Assembly (NCBI GenBank): GCA_016929905.1
Contig: JAFGHX010000369.1
Span: 51,091-115,090, forward strand
DNA length: 64,000 bases
Reading direction: 5' to 3'
DNA from: Kiritimatiellia bacterium
GTDB lineage: Bacteria > Verrucomicrobiota > Kiritimatiellia > JAFGHX01
Position 1 is the first letter of the stretch; each line of letters opens with the position of its first letter. The notes under the pieces are model-generated. The model was given only the letters and a program-made list of their open reading frames with translations, did not search any database and was not told where the DNA came from. Position numbers and translations under genes: made by a program. Of this stretch, positions 51,207-60,323 are shown in pieces.

Positions 51207-53504
51207 TCAGGCGCGCTTCTCGGTCGCGCTCAAGGCGAGCAGCACCACCGCGTTGCTCGGAATCAGGGTGTCCGGCCGCCCCGTCGTCAGTGTGTGGCAG
51301 CCGTGCGCGCCCCTGAGGCGTACCTCCTTGATCGCCTTGCCGAGCCGCGGGTTGCGCCACTCGCAGGCGAAGAAGGTCGCCGGCTCGCCGCCGCCGGCGC
51401 CGGCGCACTCGACCGCATCGGCGGCGTAGAGTTGGCGGTCGCCCACCACCCACCAGTTCACCTGGCCGCCGCGCGCGGCGTCCTCGGCGCTTTCCCACTC
51501 GCGAATGTTCAGCCCGTAGCGGATCGGCAGCGTCTCGACCAGCCCATCTTCATACTCGATCTCGTACCAGCCGAGCAAGTCGGCCGATTCCGGAAAACTG
51601 AAGATGCTGCGATAGCCGAACACGTTCCCGGACGGCTGGGCGCAGGCATGCAGGAAGAGCAGGCTGCTCACGTCACGGCCGACTCGGATGCTCTTCGCTG
51701 CCCGCGACAGCGGGTTCTTCGTGTCGCCCTCGACACCGACGACGACTCCCGTTTTGGCCGCGCGCGGACCGGCGAGAACGAAACGCTTGGCGCCGCGTCG
51801 GACCGATCCGGCCTTGAGCCGGGGCAGACGCCGGCCCAGCAGCAGCCGGCCCGGCGCGGCGTTGCGGCTGCTCCCCAGATCGATCGGCGTCACCGGCCCC
51901 GCCTCGTCGCTCGGGTCCGCGCCGCCTCGCAGGTGGCGCCGCACGCGCGGCAGCAGATCGAGCAGGCGCGCGCGCATGGCGTGCTCCGCCGGCCAATGCA
52001 CGGCCCACAGCAGATTGGCGCAGCGCAGGAAACGCTGCACCTGATCCTTGCCGAAGTTGAATTCCGTCGTCGCGGCCCATGAGGACGGAGCGCCGCCCGA
52101 TACGCGCTCGCGCCGGCTGCGCCGGGCCCAGTCGGCGATATGGGGTGCGAGATTCCCATAGATCTGCTCGAACCCCATGGCTTGCAGGCTCAAATCGTTG
52201 TCTTCGCCCTTCCGCCGCGGCCGATTCGCGCCCTCGGGGTTCGGCCGATCCTGCCACATCCAGTTGAAGATCAGGATGTCTTTGGGAATCCACTTGTCGA
52301 CCTGCACCGCCGACAGCGCGCCGTGCCGGCCGAGCTGCGCGATCAGATGATCGCCCCACATCGCCGCCCGCACGCCCCGCTTGCTGAGGTGCGCATGAAT
52401 TCTGTGCACGTCCCGCGCGTACAGATCCGCGCGCTCTTTGCCTTTGCAGCGGTCGCAGACCAGATTGTCCGGCAGAAACCATTCGTCGTGCCCGATGTGC
52501 ACCAGCTTCGGGCGCATGACCTCGATGTATTCGTCGAAAACGTCGAACAGGAGCTTGTAACTGCCCGGGTTCGACGGGCAGTAGGTGTCCGGCCACGGCT
52601 CGTGCGGGTATTCGGCCAGTTCCCGGTGCCGGGTCAACAGATAGTAGCTGTGCGTGAGGCCCGGGATTTCCGGGACCACCTCGAGATGGAGCCGGCGCGC
52701 GTAGGCGACCAGTTCGGCCACCTCCTCCTTCTCCAACACGCCGCCGTCGGCCGTGTCGTAGTGCGTCGAGTTCGGACTGCGCCCGCGCTTCGGGCTGACC
52801 GGCGGGGTGTTGAGCCGGCGATACGTGAGGTCTTTGGCGAACTCGAGCCAGCCGGCGTTCAGTTCCGGGTGCCGGTCGAACCGCATGCACGCGTTCATCT
52901 CCATGATCAGCGTGTTGAATTTGTACAGCGCCATGAAGTCGCGCAGGAACCGCCTGAAGAAAGGCAGATTGTCCCGGCCCGGCAGATACAGGCGAATGCC
53001 GCGGAACGGCTTGTGCGGCCAGTCGCGCACGCGCACGCAGGGGATCCGCACCTGCGCGCCGGCTTGCACAATCAGTTGCCGCAGCGATTGAAGCCCGTAG
53101 AACGCGCCCCGTTCGTCGCTGCCCGCGACCAGCGCGCGGCCCGGGTCCACCCGCAGCACGTAGCCTTCCGGACCGGGCAAGCTCGCGCTCACCTTCAGCC
53201 CCGCCGCGCGGCACAGCCCGGCAACGAGCGGGTTCCGGCTCGTGCCCAGCACGATCGCGCGCTTCCCGCGCGGCATTGTGCCCAGCCGCTCGATCCGGAC
53301 GCCGAGCCCCCAGTGATCGCTCAGTTCCGCGGCCAGAAACCGGGCCAGCGCCATGTCCGATTCCGACGGCCTGCTGGGGACTGCTATCATCGTCGATTCG
53401 TCGAGCACAAAGACGCCCTTCACGCGCTTCGATTCGCGCGGAATCGGGAATATCGCCGTTGCCCCGCCGTCTCTGCTCCTGCCGACCGCTGCCTTCCGAC
53501 TCAT
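51207..53504 (-). CDS. GH20-like beta-N-acetylhexosaminidase
   Basis: A 765-residue third GH20-like paralogue. GH20b domain about 10-170 (YGLQSLRQLIVQAG), TIM barrel about 180-520 (FRGIRLYLPGRDNL, EIPGLTHSYYLL, HIGHDEWFLPDN at about 334-345), C-terminal sandwich ending FFACEWRNPRLGKAI and a final ATEKRA. It again has GHDE instead of GGDE with the Asp-Glu pair kept, and CDRCKGK after it could be a metal-binding pair shared with the other two copies. The ATG follows GGAGGAGAACGTATC. It heads the M14/PIG-L/NodB operon. Confidence 0.82.
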   Translation of the reverse strand: MSRKAAVGRSRDGGATAIFPIPRESKRVKGVFVLDESTMIAVPSRPSESDMALARFLAAELSDHWGLGVRIERLGTMPRGKRAIVLGTSRNPLVAGLCRAAGLKVSASLPGPEGYVLRVDPGRALVAGSDERGAFYGLQSLRQLIVQAGAQVRIPCVRVRDWPHKPFRGIRLYLPGRDNLPFFRRFLRDFMALYKFNTLIMEMNACMRFDRHPELNAGWLEFAKDLTYRRLNTPPVSPKRGRSPNSTHYDTADGGVLEKEEVAELVAYARRLHLEVVPEIPGLTHSYYLLTRHRELAEYPHEPWPDTYCPSNPGSYKLLFDVFDEYIEVMRPKLVHIGHDEWFLPDNLVCDRCKGKERADLYARDVHRIHAHLSKRGVRAAMWGDHLIAQLGRHGALSAVQVDKWIPKDILIFNWMWQDRPNPEGANRPRRKGEDNDLSLQAMGFEQIYGNLAPHIADWARRSRRERVSGGAPSSWAATTEFNFGKDQVQRFLRCANLLWAVHWPAEHAMRARLLDLLPRVRRHLRGGADPSDEAGPVTPIDLGSSRNAAPGRLLLGRRLPRLKAGSVRRGAKRFVLAGPRAAKTGVVVGVEGDTKNPLSRAAKSIRVGRDVSSLLFLHACAQPSGNVFGYRSIFSFPESADLLGWYEIEYEDGLVETLPIRYGLNIREWESAEDAARGGQVNWWVVGDRQLYAADAVECAGAGGGEPATFFACEWRNPRLGKAIKEVRLRGAHGCHTLTTGRPDTLIPSNAVVLLALSATEKRA

Positions 53505-53578
53505 GATACGTTCTCCTCCCACATCGCGCGTTGTTGTGATTCTCTCCCGCCTCAAGCTGACGGGGCGAATACGGGAAA

Positions 53579-53707
53579 CCCGGCTCGCGGGACGCTCGCC
53601 CTCCACTCGATGCACGAGTTTGGGCAGGGGCTCGATTCCCTGCTGCTGGAGGGCGAGCAGTCTGCCCGCCGTAGCCGTCTGAGCGAAGGCGGGTCCCGCG
53701 AGCCGGG
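53579..53707. repeat. GGAGGG-type palindromic repeat carrying an inserted mini-palindrome
   Basis: The left arm (53579-53605, CCCGGCTCGCGGGACGC into CCCTCCA) matches a right arm that is split. 53647-53658 (TGGAGGGCGAGC) and 53693-53707 (GTCCCGCGAGCCGGG) are separated by a 34-base insert that is itself a hairpin with CCCGCC and GGCGGG ends and the body GTAGCCGTCTGAGCGAA. The same insert type occurs at 11201-11225. The 363-base gap (53505-53867) otherwise holds only CACGCAAAAACG at 53806-53817. Confidence 0.65.
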
Positions 53708-53867
53708 CTCCCGGCTCGTCATCGGGCGGTACGGCTCGCGCACGGCCCGTGAAACAACCATAGCCTGTTCCGCGTCGCGCCGGGAGTGCAAGGACGCCGG
53801 AAAACCACGCAAAAACGACGGAGCACACCGGCAAGCCATTCCGCGGCGGTGGGCGGGCGCAGGGCGA

Positions 53868-56042
53868 TCAGGTCACTTCGCCAAGCCGGATATCGAGGAA
53901 ATCGCACTTGCCGTCGGCCGCGAGGCGAATCGTCCGCACGGCCAGTCCCTTCCTGCGCGTGATCATGGTTCGATGCCCGTTGATGCAGGCGTCGATGATC
54001 GTGCTCCGGCTCTTGCGGTCATAGAAGTAGAACAGCTCGACCCCGAACGGCTTGTTCAGGCCCTCCACATGTTCGATCGCAAAGTCGTGCCCAAAGAAGG
54101 GCATGTGCGGGTTCAATACCTCGTGCGCGATCTGCCACAGCGAACGCTCGTCCTCAGCCAGAACGTCGGCCAGCGTCGGCACCGGCGGCGGGAGTTCGAG
54201 CCCGGCCACGGTGTTCCACTGCACGCGCCCCTGCCGCGGGAGCATGGACAGAGAGCAACCCTTGTTCTCCCCGTCCAGCAGGGCGACGCTCACCAAGGCC
54301 GTTTCCTTCGCGCCGGCCATGCGCAGCGAGAGCAGCGCTTGCCGGGGCGCCTCGGCGATCTCCGCCCAGGAGGAAGGGGAGCCGGATACCGAAACCGGAC
54401 GCCCTGCGCTCTTCCGTCTCCCGATCCGGAGCTCCGGTTCGATCGCGGCGCGGACCGGCGGAACCATCTCCTCCGGCCATTTGGTTCCCAACGTGCCGTC
54501 GGCGAATTGGATCAGTTCGCGGAACACGAGATGCCCGCCCCAGTGAACGTCCAGTCCCTGGAGGTTCCCCGCCAGGATGCGCCGGCTCTCCCCGAAGGGC
54601 GCCACCATGGGAACCATCAATCCGTCGTAGACGTCCCAGCGCGGTCTGGCGAGCCCCGTGTTCTTCCCGTCCTTGCCTTCCCAGTAGGGGCCGCGCTGAT
54701 CGCGCGACATCCAGAAGCCCGTGCGCCCGCTGAGAATGTAGTGCCAGCCGTTCCATTCGAACAGGCATTGGCACTCGTTGGTGTTGCGGACGGGCGAAGT
54801 GAAGTTGACGGGGACGATCCCGGGATCGATCGACTGCCAGAGGCGCAGATCCTCCGAATGCCACAGGCCCCGCGATCCGAACCCCGCCAGCATCAGAAAG
54901 CCCGTCCCGCCGGCGTCGCGGCAGACGCTCGGATTTTGCGCAGGATGGACGAGCCATCCGGATTTCTTGAAGTGAATGCCGTCTTCGCTTTCCGCAAAGG
55001 ATGTGCCTTCCGGATAGCGTTCGCCGTCCGGGAACCGTTGCGGGACCGTGCAGCCTTGCGCGTCAATTTCGGTATGAACGGTGGAGGACTCGGGCATGAT
55101 GCGGCCGGAATGAAGGCCATAGACAAGCACGACCTTTCCGTCATGAACGACCGGCTGCCCCGTGCCGATCGTCTCCCATGGCTCGATCGCCACGGCCAGT
55201 GGATGCTGTCGCCAATGCTTCAGGTCCGTGCTCGACATATGGGCGATGAAATGGCCGCCCCGGTTGAACTTGCGCGCGCCATGCGCGCGATCGATGAGGT
55301 AGAACACGTCAAAACGCTGTTCGTCGAATTGGCGGAGGTCGCCCAGCATGACGTCGCCGACCCACTGATTGTAGCCGCGCGGCGTCCAGTATTGCGCACG
55401 CGGATTCTCCGGCCCGAGGATCTCGATCTCGCGCTCGGCCACGGCCCCCGGGCCGCCGGCGTATTTCACGATGTCCGCGTCGCTCAGCGCACAGGGCCAC
55501 ACCTCAACGCGCTCGATAGCGCCGCCAAAACCCGGGTCGCCGATCTTCAGCGCCGATGGCGACGTCGGCACCTCGCCGAGCGGCCAATCTTCGTCGACCA
55601 GAACGCCGTCGACGTACAGCCCCAGGCTGGGGCCGGTAAAGCGCAGCACGATCTCATAGGTCCGGCCCTTGCCGATCCGCGCGGCGGGCACGCCGATGCG
55701 CATGCGGTTCCAGTCGGGATTGTGATTGCGGAACGCGACTTCCGCCTCCAGGACGTCGCACGTCCCGTCGGCGGCGGGAAACGAGAGGTAATTCTGCTGC
55801 GTATCATCCCACGCAAAATCCTCGCGGTCCTCGCCCGCCCGGCGTGTGAACAATCTGAAGCAGCGGGACGTGTCGTCGCCCCAGTCCAGGATGGTCGAGT
55901 TCCACCCGCCCTCGCCCAACCTTGCCCTCAGCCGCACGGTCATCTGCGTCAGACGCGCAGGCGTATCGGGCGCAGGCAGGATTTTCGCAGGGGAAAGATC
56001 AGGCCGGTCGCCGCTCGCAACGCACGAGAAGATCGGTTTCAT
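53868..56042 (-). CDS. LamG-like domain plus GH32/GH43-type propeller protein
   Basis: A 724-residue protein without a clear signal peptide. Residues about 30-200 form a concanavalin/LamG-like domain (YEIVLRFTGPSLGLYVDGVLVD, GAIERVEVWPCALSDADI). From about 215 a five-blade propeller follows, with DVFYLIDRAHG, HMSSTDLKHWRQHP, WNGWHYILSGRTGFW and GLMVPMVAPFGESRRIL. A C-terminal GH32-like sandwich runs from about 550 (HDFAIEHVEGLN, STIIDACINGHRTM). It resembles fructosidase/arabinanase-clan enzymes, but catalytic acids were not assigned. The start is uncertain: GGAGG is 17 bases away, and an ATG at residue 34 is possible. It is divergent from the AraC gene at 56385. Confidence 0.7.
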   Translation of the reverse strand: MKPIFSCVASGDRPDLSPAKILPAPDTPARLTQMTVRLRARLGEGGWNSTILDWGDDTSRCFRLFTRRAGEDREDFAWDDTQQNYLSFPAADGTCDVLEAEVAFRNHNPDWNRMRIGVPAARIGKGRTYEIVLRFTGPSLGLYVDGVLVDEDWPLGEVPTSPSALKIGDPGFGGAIERVEVWPCALSDADIVKYAGGPGAVAEREIEILGPENPRAQYWTPRGYNQWVGDVMLGDLRQFDEQRFDVFYLIDRAHGARKFNRGGHFIAHMSSTDLKHWRQHPLAVAIEPWETIGTGQPVVHDGKVVLVYGLHSGRIMPESSTVHTEIDAQGCTVPQRFPDGERYPEGTSFAESEDGIHFKKSGWLVHPAQNPSVCRDAGGTGFLMLAGFGSRGLWHSEDLRLWQSIDPGIVPVNFTSPVRNTNECQCLFEWNGWHYILSGRTGFWMSRDQRGPYWEGKDGKNTGLARPRWDVYDGLMVPMVAPFGESRRILAGNLQGLDVHWGGHLVFRELIQFADGTLGTKWPEEMVPPVRAAIEPELRIGRRKSAGRPVSVSGSPSSWAEIAEAPRQALLSLRMAGAKETALVSVALLDGENKGCSLSMLPRQGRVQWNTVAGLELPPPVPTLADVLAEDERSLWQIAHEVLNPHMPFFGHDFAIEHVEGLNKPFGVELFYFYDRKSRSTIIDACINGHRTMITRRKGLAVRTIRLAADGKCDFLDIRLGEVT

Positions 56043-56384
56043 AATCGATACGGACTGACCTCCGTCGAACCATGATTCTGCCGGCTCTGTTCCTGTACGG
56101 AACCCAATATCAGCAATGTTGGTCGCACGGGGCGCAAGAAGTCAATGCGTACCCGCCGGTGGAAGGGGAAGTGGCCGCTTACCGGCCAGTCTGAAGATCA
56201 GCGCGGTCAGGTCGGTCGCGCCGGCGCCGTCCAATCCGCCTTTCCTGTCATGTCCGTCTTCCTCCATTCACGCACAACGCGCCATGCGTGCCATTGGCGG
56301 CGCTCCGGTTCCGTGGTAGACTCTCAGGGAAACTGGACGCCGCGACACCTGCGGCCCCGTCCGTTGCGCTGAGGGCCAAAGACC
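56043..56384. promoter_or_regulatory. Divergent promoter region
   Basis: 342 bases between the leftward LamG/propeller gene and the rightward AraC gene. No gene or repeat is visible and the shared 43-base operator is absent, so a different site would be used. By analogy with other divergent AraC loci it should contain the regulator's binding sites; none is distinct by eye. Confidence 0.35.
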
Positions 56385-57284
56385 ATGAGCAAAGATGGGA
56401 CGGCACCGGACGTTCTCGCGTTCGGCAAGCATCCGCTTCCGCCGGACTTCCCGGTATTCTACTGGGTGCGCCTGCAGTACGACGACGGCGGACCGGCGCG
56501 CGCACGCTATCTCGGTTCTCACAATGGCCTCGAAATCGGCTACTGCCATCATGGGGAAGGCGTGTTCGCCGTCGGCGGCCGGTTGTTTCATTTCGGGCCC
56601 GGCTTCGTCTCCGTGGTGCCGCCCATGAGCCCGCACCACACCTGGAGCCGTAAGGGCACGCGCTGCGAGTGGTCGTTCGCGCTGACCGACCCGGACAGGC
56701 TGCTCTTTGGCGGGCCGGTCAAGGACCTCGCCCTGTTTGATACGACCCGATTCGCCGGGCCGCGGTTCCCCAATCTGTTGCCGCCGGCCGAACATCCGCA
56801 CATCGTCAGCCTGATCACGCGGATCCTCGACGAAAACCAAGAGAAACGGCCGTACCACGAGCAGGCTGTGCGTGCCTGCTTCCTGGGCCTGCTGGTCGAG
56901 CTGAATCGTCTCGCCGGCCCGGCCCGGCGGCGTCTCGCTCCGGTCCCGTGCCCGGTCGATCAAGTCGAGCGCCTGCGGCCGGCGCTGCAATTGATTCAAA
57001 CCCGTTACACGCAGAAGCTGTCGGTCGCCGGCATGGCGGAACGGTGCCACATGAGCAAGTCGAACTTCCGGCAGGTGTTCAAGCAGGTCATGGGCAAAGG
57101 GCCTTACCAGTACCTGACGGAAGCCCGCATTGCCAGGGCTTGCCTGGAACTCAAGGAGAACAAGAAGAAGATCGAAGCCATCGCCTGGGACAATGGCTTC
57201 CCATCGCCCTCCTGCTTCGTGCGACAGTTCCGGGACATCATGCACATGGCACCTCGCCGCTGGGCGCGGCTGCACGGGGCGTGA
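56385..57284 (+). CDS. AraC-family transcriptional regulator
   Basis: A 299-residue third member of the paralogous AraC trio: cupin-like sensor with HNGLEIGYCHHGEGVFAV and VVPPMSPHHTW, AraC DNA-binding domain with ERCHMSKSNFRQVFKQVMG and AIAWDNGFPSPSCFVRQF. GAGGG precedes the ATG by nine bases. It is divergent from the LamG/propeller gene and likely regulates it and the operon behind it. The recognition helices are nearly the same as in the 9342 protein, so cross-recognition of sites is possible. Confidence 0.92.
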   Translation: MSKDGTAPDVLAFGKHPLPPDFPVFYWVRLQYDDGGPARARYLGSHNGLEIGYCHHGEGVFAVGGRLFHFGPGFVSVVPPMSPHHTWSRKGTRCEWSFALTDPDRLLFGGPVKDLALFDTTRFAGPRFPNLLPPAEHPHIVSLITRILDENQEKRPYHEQAVRACFLGLLVELNRLAGPARRRLAPVPCPVDQVERLRPALQLIQTRYTQKLSVAGMAERCHMSKSNFRQVFKQVMGKGPYQYLTEARIARACLELKENKKKIEAIAWDNGFPSPSCFVRQFRDIMHMAPRRWARLHGA

Positions 57285-57322
57285 CAGCGCCGGCCGCCGG
57301 GCCGGTGCGCTGGACACGCCGC

Positions 57323-57586
57323 TCAGGCCCGTTTCTCGACCACGCTGAGCGCTGCCAGGACGATGGCGTTGGTGGCGATCGTCCTGTCCGCATAGCCCTC
57401 CCAGGTCTTGCACTCGCGGAATCCGCGCGAACCCTTGAGCCGCACGGCTTCGATCCGCCGGCCGAAGCGCGGGTTGCGCCACTCGAACGCGTAGAACATC
57501 ACGGGACCGCGCCCCTCCGCCTCGGGACAGGCGACAGCGTCCGCCCCGTAGAGCTCGGCGTCCAGGTCCGTGGTCGCGTTCCCGAC
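57323..57586 (-). pseudogene. GH20-like gene relic, C-terminal end only
   Basis: About 87 residues match the extreme C-terminus of the GH20-like protein at 51207: LYGADAV, FYAFEWRNPRFGRRIEAVRLKG and the ending TNAIVLAALSVVEKRA beside EWRNPRLGKAIKEVRLRG and ALSATEKRA. The remaining 650 or so residues are missing; upstream is the stop of an unrelated TIM-barrel gene at 57610. It shows that a fourth GH20-like gene existed here and was lost by deletion. Confidence 0.78.
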
Positions 57587-57609
57587 CGTGCCCGGCGCGC
57601 CCACGTGCG

Positions 57610-58392
57610 TCAGGCCGTCAGGATCCTGTTGACGATCTCCACGTTTTCCTCGACCATATTGTCGTTGTCGCCGCGGTGCATGCCGACGTTGACGACGTCG
57701 GTTGGCTTGATGCTGGCGAAGGCGTAGTCGAACGCCATCCGCGCATCGATTCGGCCGGCGGCCATGATTTTGTAGCCGATGCACGGCTTGGCGATCTCGC
57801 GGATGCACGCGGTGGCGGGCGGGGCGTCCTGCAGCCTGAACCCGAGCCCGCCGCCGCGGTGCAGGCTGCCGCAGCGGTAGAAGCAGACGACGTGGAAATC
57901 GGCGGCGTTCATCCCGTACACCCACCGGTGCGCTTCCGGGCTATGGCCCGCGACGCCCGTGGGCACGCCCAGCGACTGGCCGCGCTCGATCCATTTCCGG
58001 ACGGAGGCCTCGTCGCGCTTCGCGTGGCAGTCGTCGATCCAGCCGCCGTGGATGAACAGCGCCCGGCACCCGATCTCGACCACGGTCTCGATCTCCTTGA
58101 TCATGTCGTTGCTCTTGTGCATGGCCACCTGCGCGATCCACTGCAGCCTGCCGCCCGCCCCGAGATAGTCACGCACCGCCTGCACGACCTTGGGCGTCTC
58201 GTTGTTGGTGACCATGGTGTTGATGCCCGCGGCCTCCGCGCGCGCCCAGGTCTCGTGAATGCGGTCTACCGTGTTGTAGTCGTACATTGCCCGGTCGCGG
58301 TCCCGGTTCTGGTGGCTGCAACCCGAGAACGGATTGGCGCCGATGATCAGGCGTGAAACGGTCAGTCCGCAGAACTCGACAGTCGGCAGCAT
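57610..58392 (-). CDS. TIM-barrel-like protein of unknown function
   Basis: A 260-residue cytoplasmic protein: VSRLIIGANPFSG near the start, WARAEAAGINTMVTN, LQWIAQVAMHK, CRALFIHGGWIDDCHAKRD, GVAGHSPEAHRWV and IGYKIMAAGRI. The order of beta-strand/loop segments suggests a TIM barrel, possibly of the aldo-keto reductase or metal-dependent hydrolase type. I do not recognise the exact family. GGGAGGG precedes the ATG at 58392. It follows the heparinase-like gene by 17 bases and is probably in its operon. Confidence 0.6.
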   Translation of the reverse strand: MLPTVEFCGLTVSRLIIGANPFSGCSHQNRDRDRAMYDYNTVDRIHETWARAEAAGINTMVTNNETPKVVQAVRDYLGAGGRLQWIAQVAMHKSNDMIKEIETVVEIGCRALFIHGGWIDDCHAKRDEASVRKWIERGQSLGVPTGVAGHSPEAHRWVYGMNAADFHVVCFYRCGSLHRGGGLGFRLQDAPPATACIREIAKPCIGYKIMAAGRIDARMAFDYAFASIKPTDVVNVGMHRGDNDNMVEENVEIVNRILTA

Positions 58393-58409
58393 GCTTCTTG
58401 CCCTCCCGG

Positions 58410-60323
58410 CTACTTCCACTCCGCCAACGCCGTCAACGGCGGCGTCTTCGCCTCGGCCGAACCCGGCGAGAAGAAGACGGCGATGCGGGCGGCGGCCGTC
58501 TTTTTATCGAGACGAATGAGCAGTTTCCAGTCCCCCTTCTCCGGAGTCGGCTCGACCAGGACGCCGCCGGAAACGCGATAGCGTTCGGCGGTGAAGCGCG
58601 CGCCCGGCGGCGCGAGGAGCCGAACACGGCATGTCTTCCGCTCCCGCGTCAGCGTCGCATGCGCGCCGTCCGGCGCGACGGCAAGATCGGCGGCGCCGGT
58701 ATGCATCGTCCAGACGACATCCACGGGCGCCCGGGTCTCGATCTCGTCCTGAATGAGGAGGTGCCGGCGGCCGTTGAGCAGAGCGCCGCCCCGGCGCACG
58801 CGCGTGGCGCCGGCCGGCGCATACAGTCCGGTCAGGTCAACAATCGCGAAGGCTTGGTCGGCACTGGAATGAAACGCGGTGATTTCTGCCGCCCGCGCCT
58901 TCTGGTCCTGATTCCTGCCGTCCAGCAGCAGCGTGTTGTGGCCTGCGGTCGTGAGGCGATAGTAGGTGAACCGCAGCTTGCCGAAATATCCCGGCAGGGC
59001 GTAATTGTCGCCCCCGATATCGCGCGCCCACCGGACGCCGTCGGCATCGAATACAAAGGTGCCTGCGTCCAGATGGGAGTGCCCGTCGGAGGTGGCGCTG
59101 CCGCCCTTCAGCCCGAGGAAGACGGCGTTGGGGTCGTTCCATGCCGAGCGCATGGTAGCCACCTGGATGCGGCGGAAAAGGAAATCGCGGGGCATTCCGG
59201 CGAGGTCCTGGGCCGTGCCGTCCGGGCTGTACCAGATCAGATCGAAGGGCCCTGCCTCGCCTCGCCCCGCCCATTTCTCGCGCGCGACGTAAGCCAGGGC
59301 CGGGTCGCGGAACCAGCTCGCCAACCCGTAGAACACCGTGCGCGGACGCCGGGGCGACTCCCAGCAGTCGGCATAATTGAACGTCGCGGTTGGCCCCTCC
59401 AGGGCCAACGGGTAGTTGCCGGTCACTCGAATTCCCGGCTCGTTCATGCCCTCGTAGTCGATGCCCAGGGCGGACTGCAGCGTGAACGCGGTATACAGCA
59501 GGTACCGCGTCGCGCCGTCCCAGTACATGGTGCCTTCCCGCCAGCCGCCGTCCGGCGCGTAGAGACTCAGCGCGTTGGGGAGGTTCTCCAGCGCTTTCGG
59601 CACAAGGTCCGCGGCGATCTCGGGCGTCTCGTCGGCAAGCGCGAGCGCGCCCATGATCATCGCGCCGTCGCAGACCGTGTTCCAGTTGCCCTTCGTCGGA
59701 ACCCACCAGCCCGGCCTCGTCTCGCCCGGCTGCCTGGCCGGCGCCCGGGCAAAGCACGACAGGCCCTCCTTCAGGCCCTTGTCCGTCAGGGCATTGCGGA
59801 TCAGCGCGCGGTCCTCCGGCGTCAGGACGTCGTACAACCAGTCATACCCGATCGCGACGCCGATCGTCATGTCGGCGACGTCCAGGAAGTGAGGCGGGTG
59901 CCAGTCCGCGAAACCGCTGACGGCGCGCAACTCCGCGATCGCGCGGTCCGCCCACTGGCGATCGCCGTCCATCCGGTACAGGAACGCCAGCGTAGCGATC
60001 CGCCTCTGCGCCCGGCGGCTCACCCCCAGGATATGGCCGCGCGGGTCGGGTGTGCGGGTCACCGGCGCCTGCTTCAACATGGCGGCGCCGCGCCGTCGGA
60101 TCTGCGCCAGGTAGTCGGCCGCGACCGGGTCGGAGGCAACCAAGCCACGTAAGGCCGCGATGCGCTCCTTCGTGAGAATCAGCCGGGGATGCGACGGGCG
60201 CAAGTCTTTGAGGCTCACGTCGTTCGAGCCTGGGCTCTGCGGCGCGGGTTCCCCAGCGGCGAATCCCATGCCGCAGGCGAGGCAAGCCGTGGCGCGAACG
60301 ATCACGATCCGTCCTACGTTCAT
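58410..60323 (-). CDS. Heparinase II/III-family lyase-like protein
   Basis: A 637-residue exported protein (signal peptide 1 to about 23). Helical toroid domain about 40-370 (HPRLILTKERIAALRGLV, FLDVADMTIGVAIGYDWLYD, GNWNTVCDGAMIMGALAL). C-terminal heparinase-like sandwich with GHSHLDAGTFVFDADG and RDIGGDNYALPGYFG, then AGHNTLLLDGRNQ, the His/Tyr-containing catalytic surface of PL12/PL21-type lyases. It differs in length and sequence from the lyase at 17348, so the two may have different specificities. GGAGGTGCCGC precedes the ATG. Confidence 0.87.
   Translation of the reverse strand: MNVGRIVIVRATACLACGMGFAAGEPAPQSPGSNDVSLKDLRPSHPRLILTKERIAALRGLVASDPVAADYLAQIRRRGAAMLKQAPVTRTPDPRGHILGVSRRAQRRIATLAFLYRMDGDRQWADRAIAELRAVSGFADWHPPHFLDVADMTIGVAIGYDWLYDVLTPEDRALIRNALTDKGLKEGLSCFARAPARQPGETRPGWWVPTKGNWNTVCDGAMIMGALALADETPEIAADLVPKALENLPNALSLYAPDGGWREGTMYWDGATRYLLYTAFTLQSALGIDYEGMNEPGIRVTGNYPLALEGPTATFNYADCWESPRRPRTVFYGLASWFRDPALAYVAREKWAGRGEAGPFDLIWYSPDGTAQDLAGMPRDFLFRRIQVATMRSAWNDPNAVFLGLKGGSATSDGHSHLDAGTFVFDADGVRWARDIGGDNYALPGYFGKLRFTYYRLTTAGHNTLLLDGRNQDQKARAAEITAFHSSADQAFAIVDLTGLYAPAGATRVRRGGALLNGRRHLLIQDEIETRAPVDVVWTMHTGAADLAVAPDGAHATLTRERKTCRVRLLAPPGARFTAERYRVSGGVLVEPTPEKGDWKLLIRLDKKTAAARIAVFFSPGSAEAKTPPLTALAEWK

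Noticed and set aside
52140..56075. A 1311-codon rightward open frame
   Set aside because: It is antisense to the GH20-like gene and the LamG/propeller gene, has the biased composition of a GC-rich shadow frame and no family motif.
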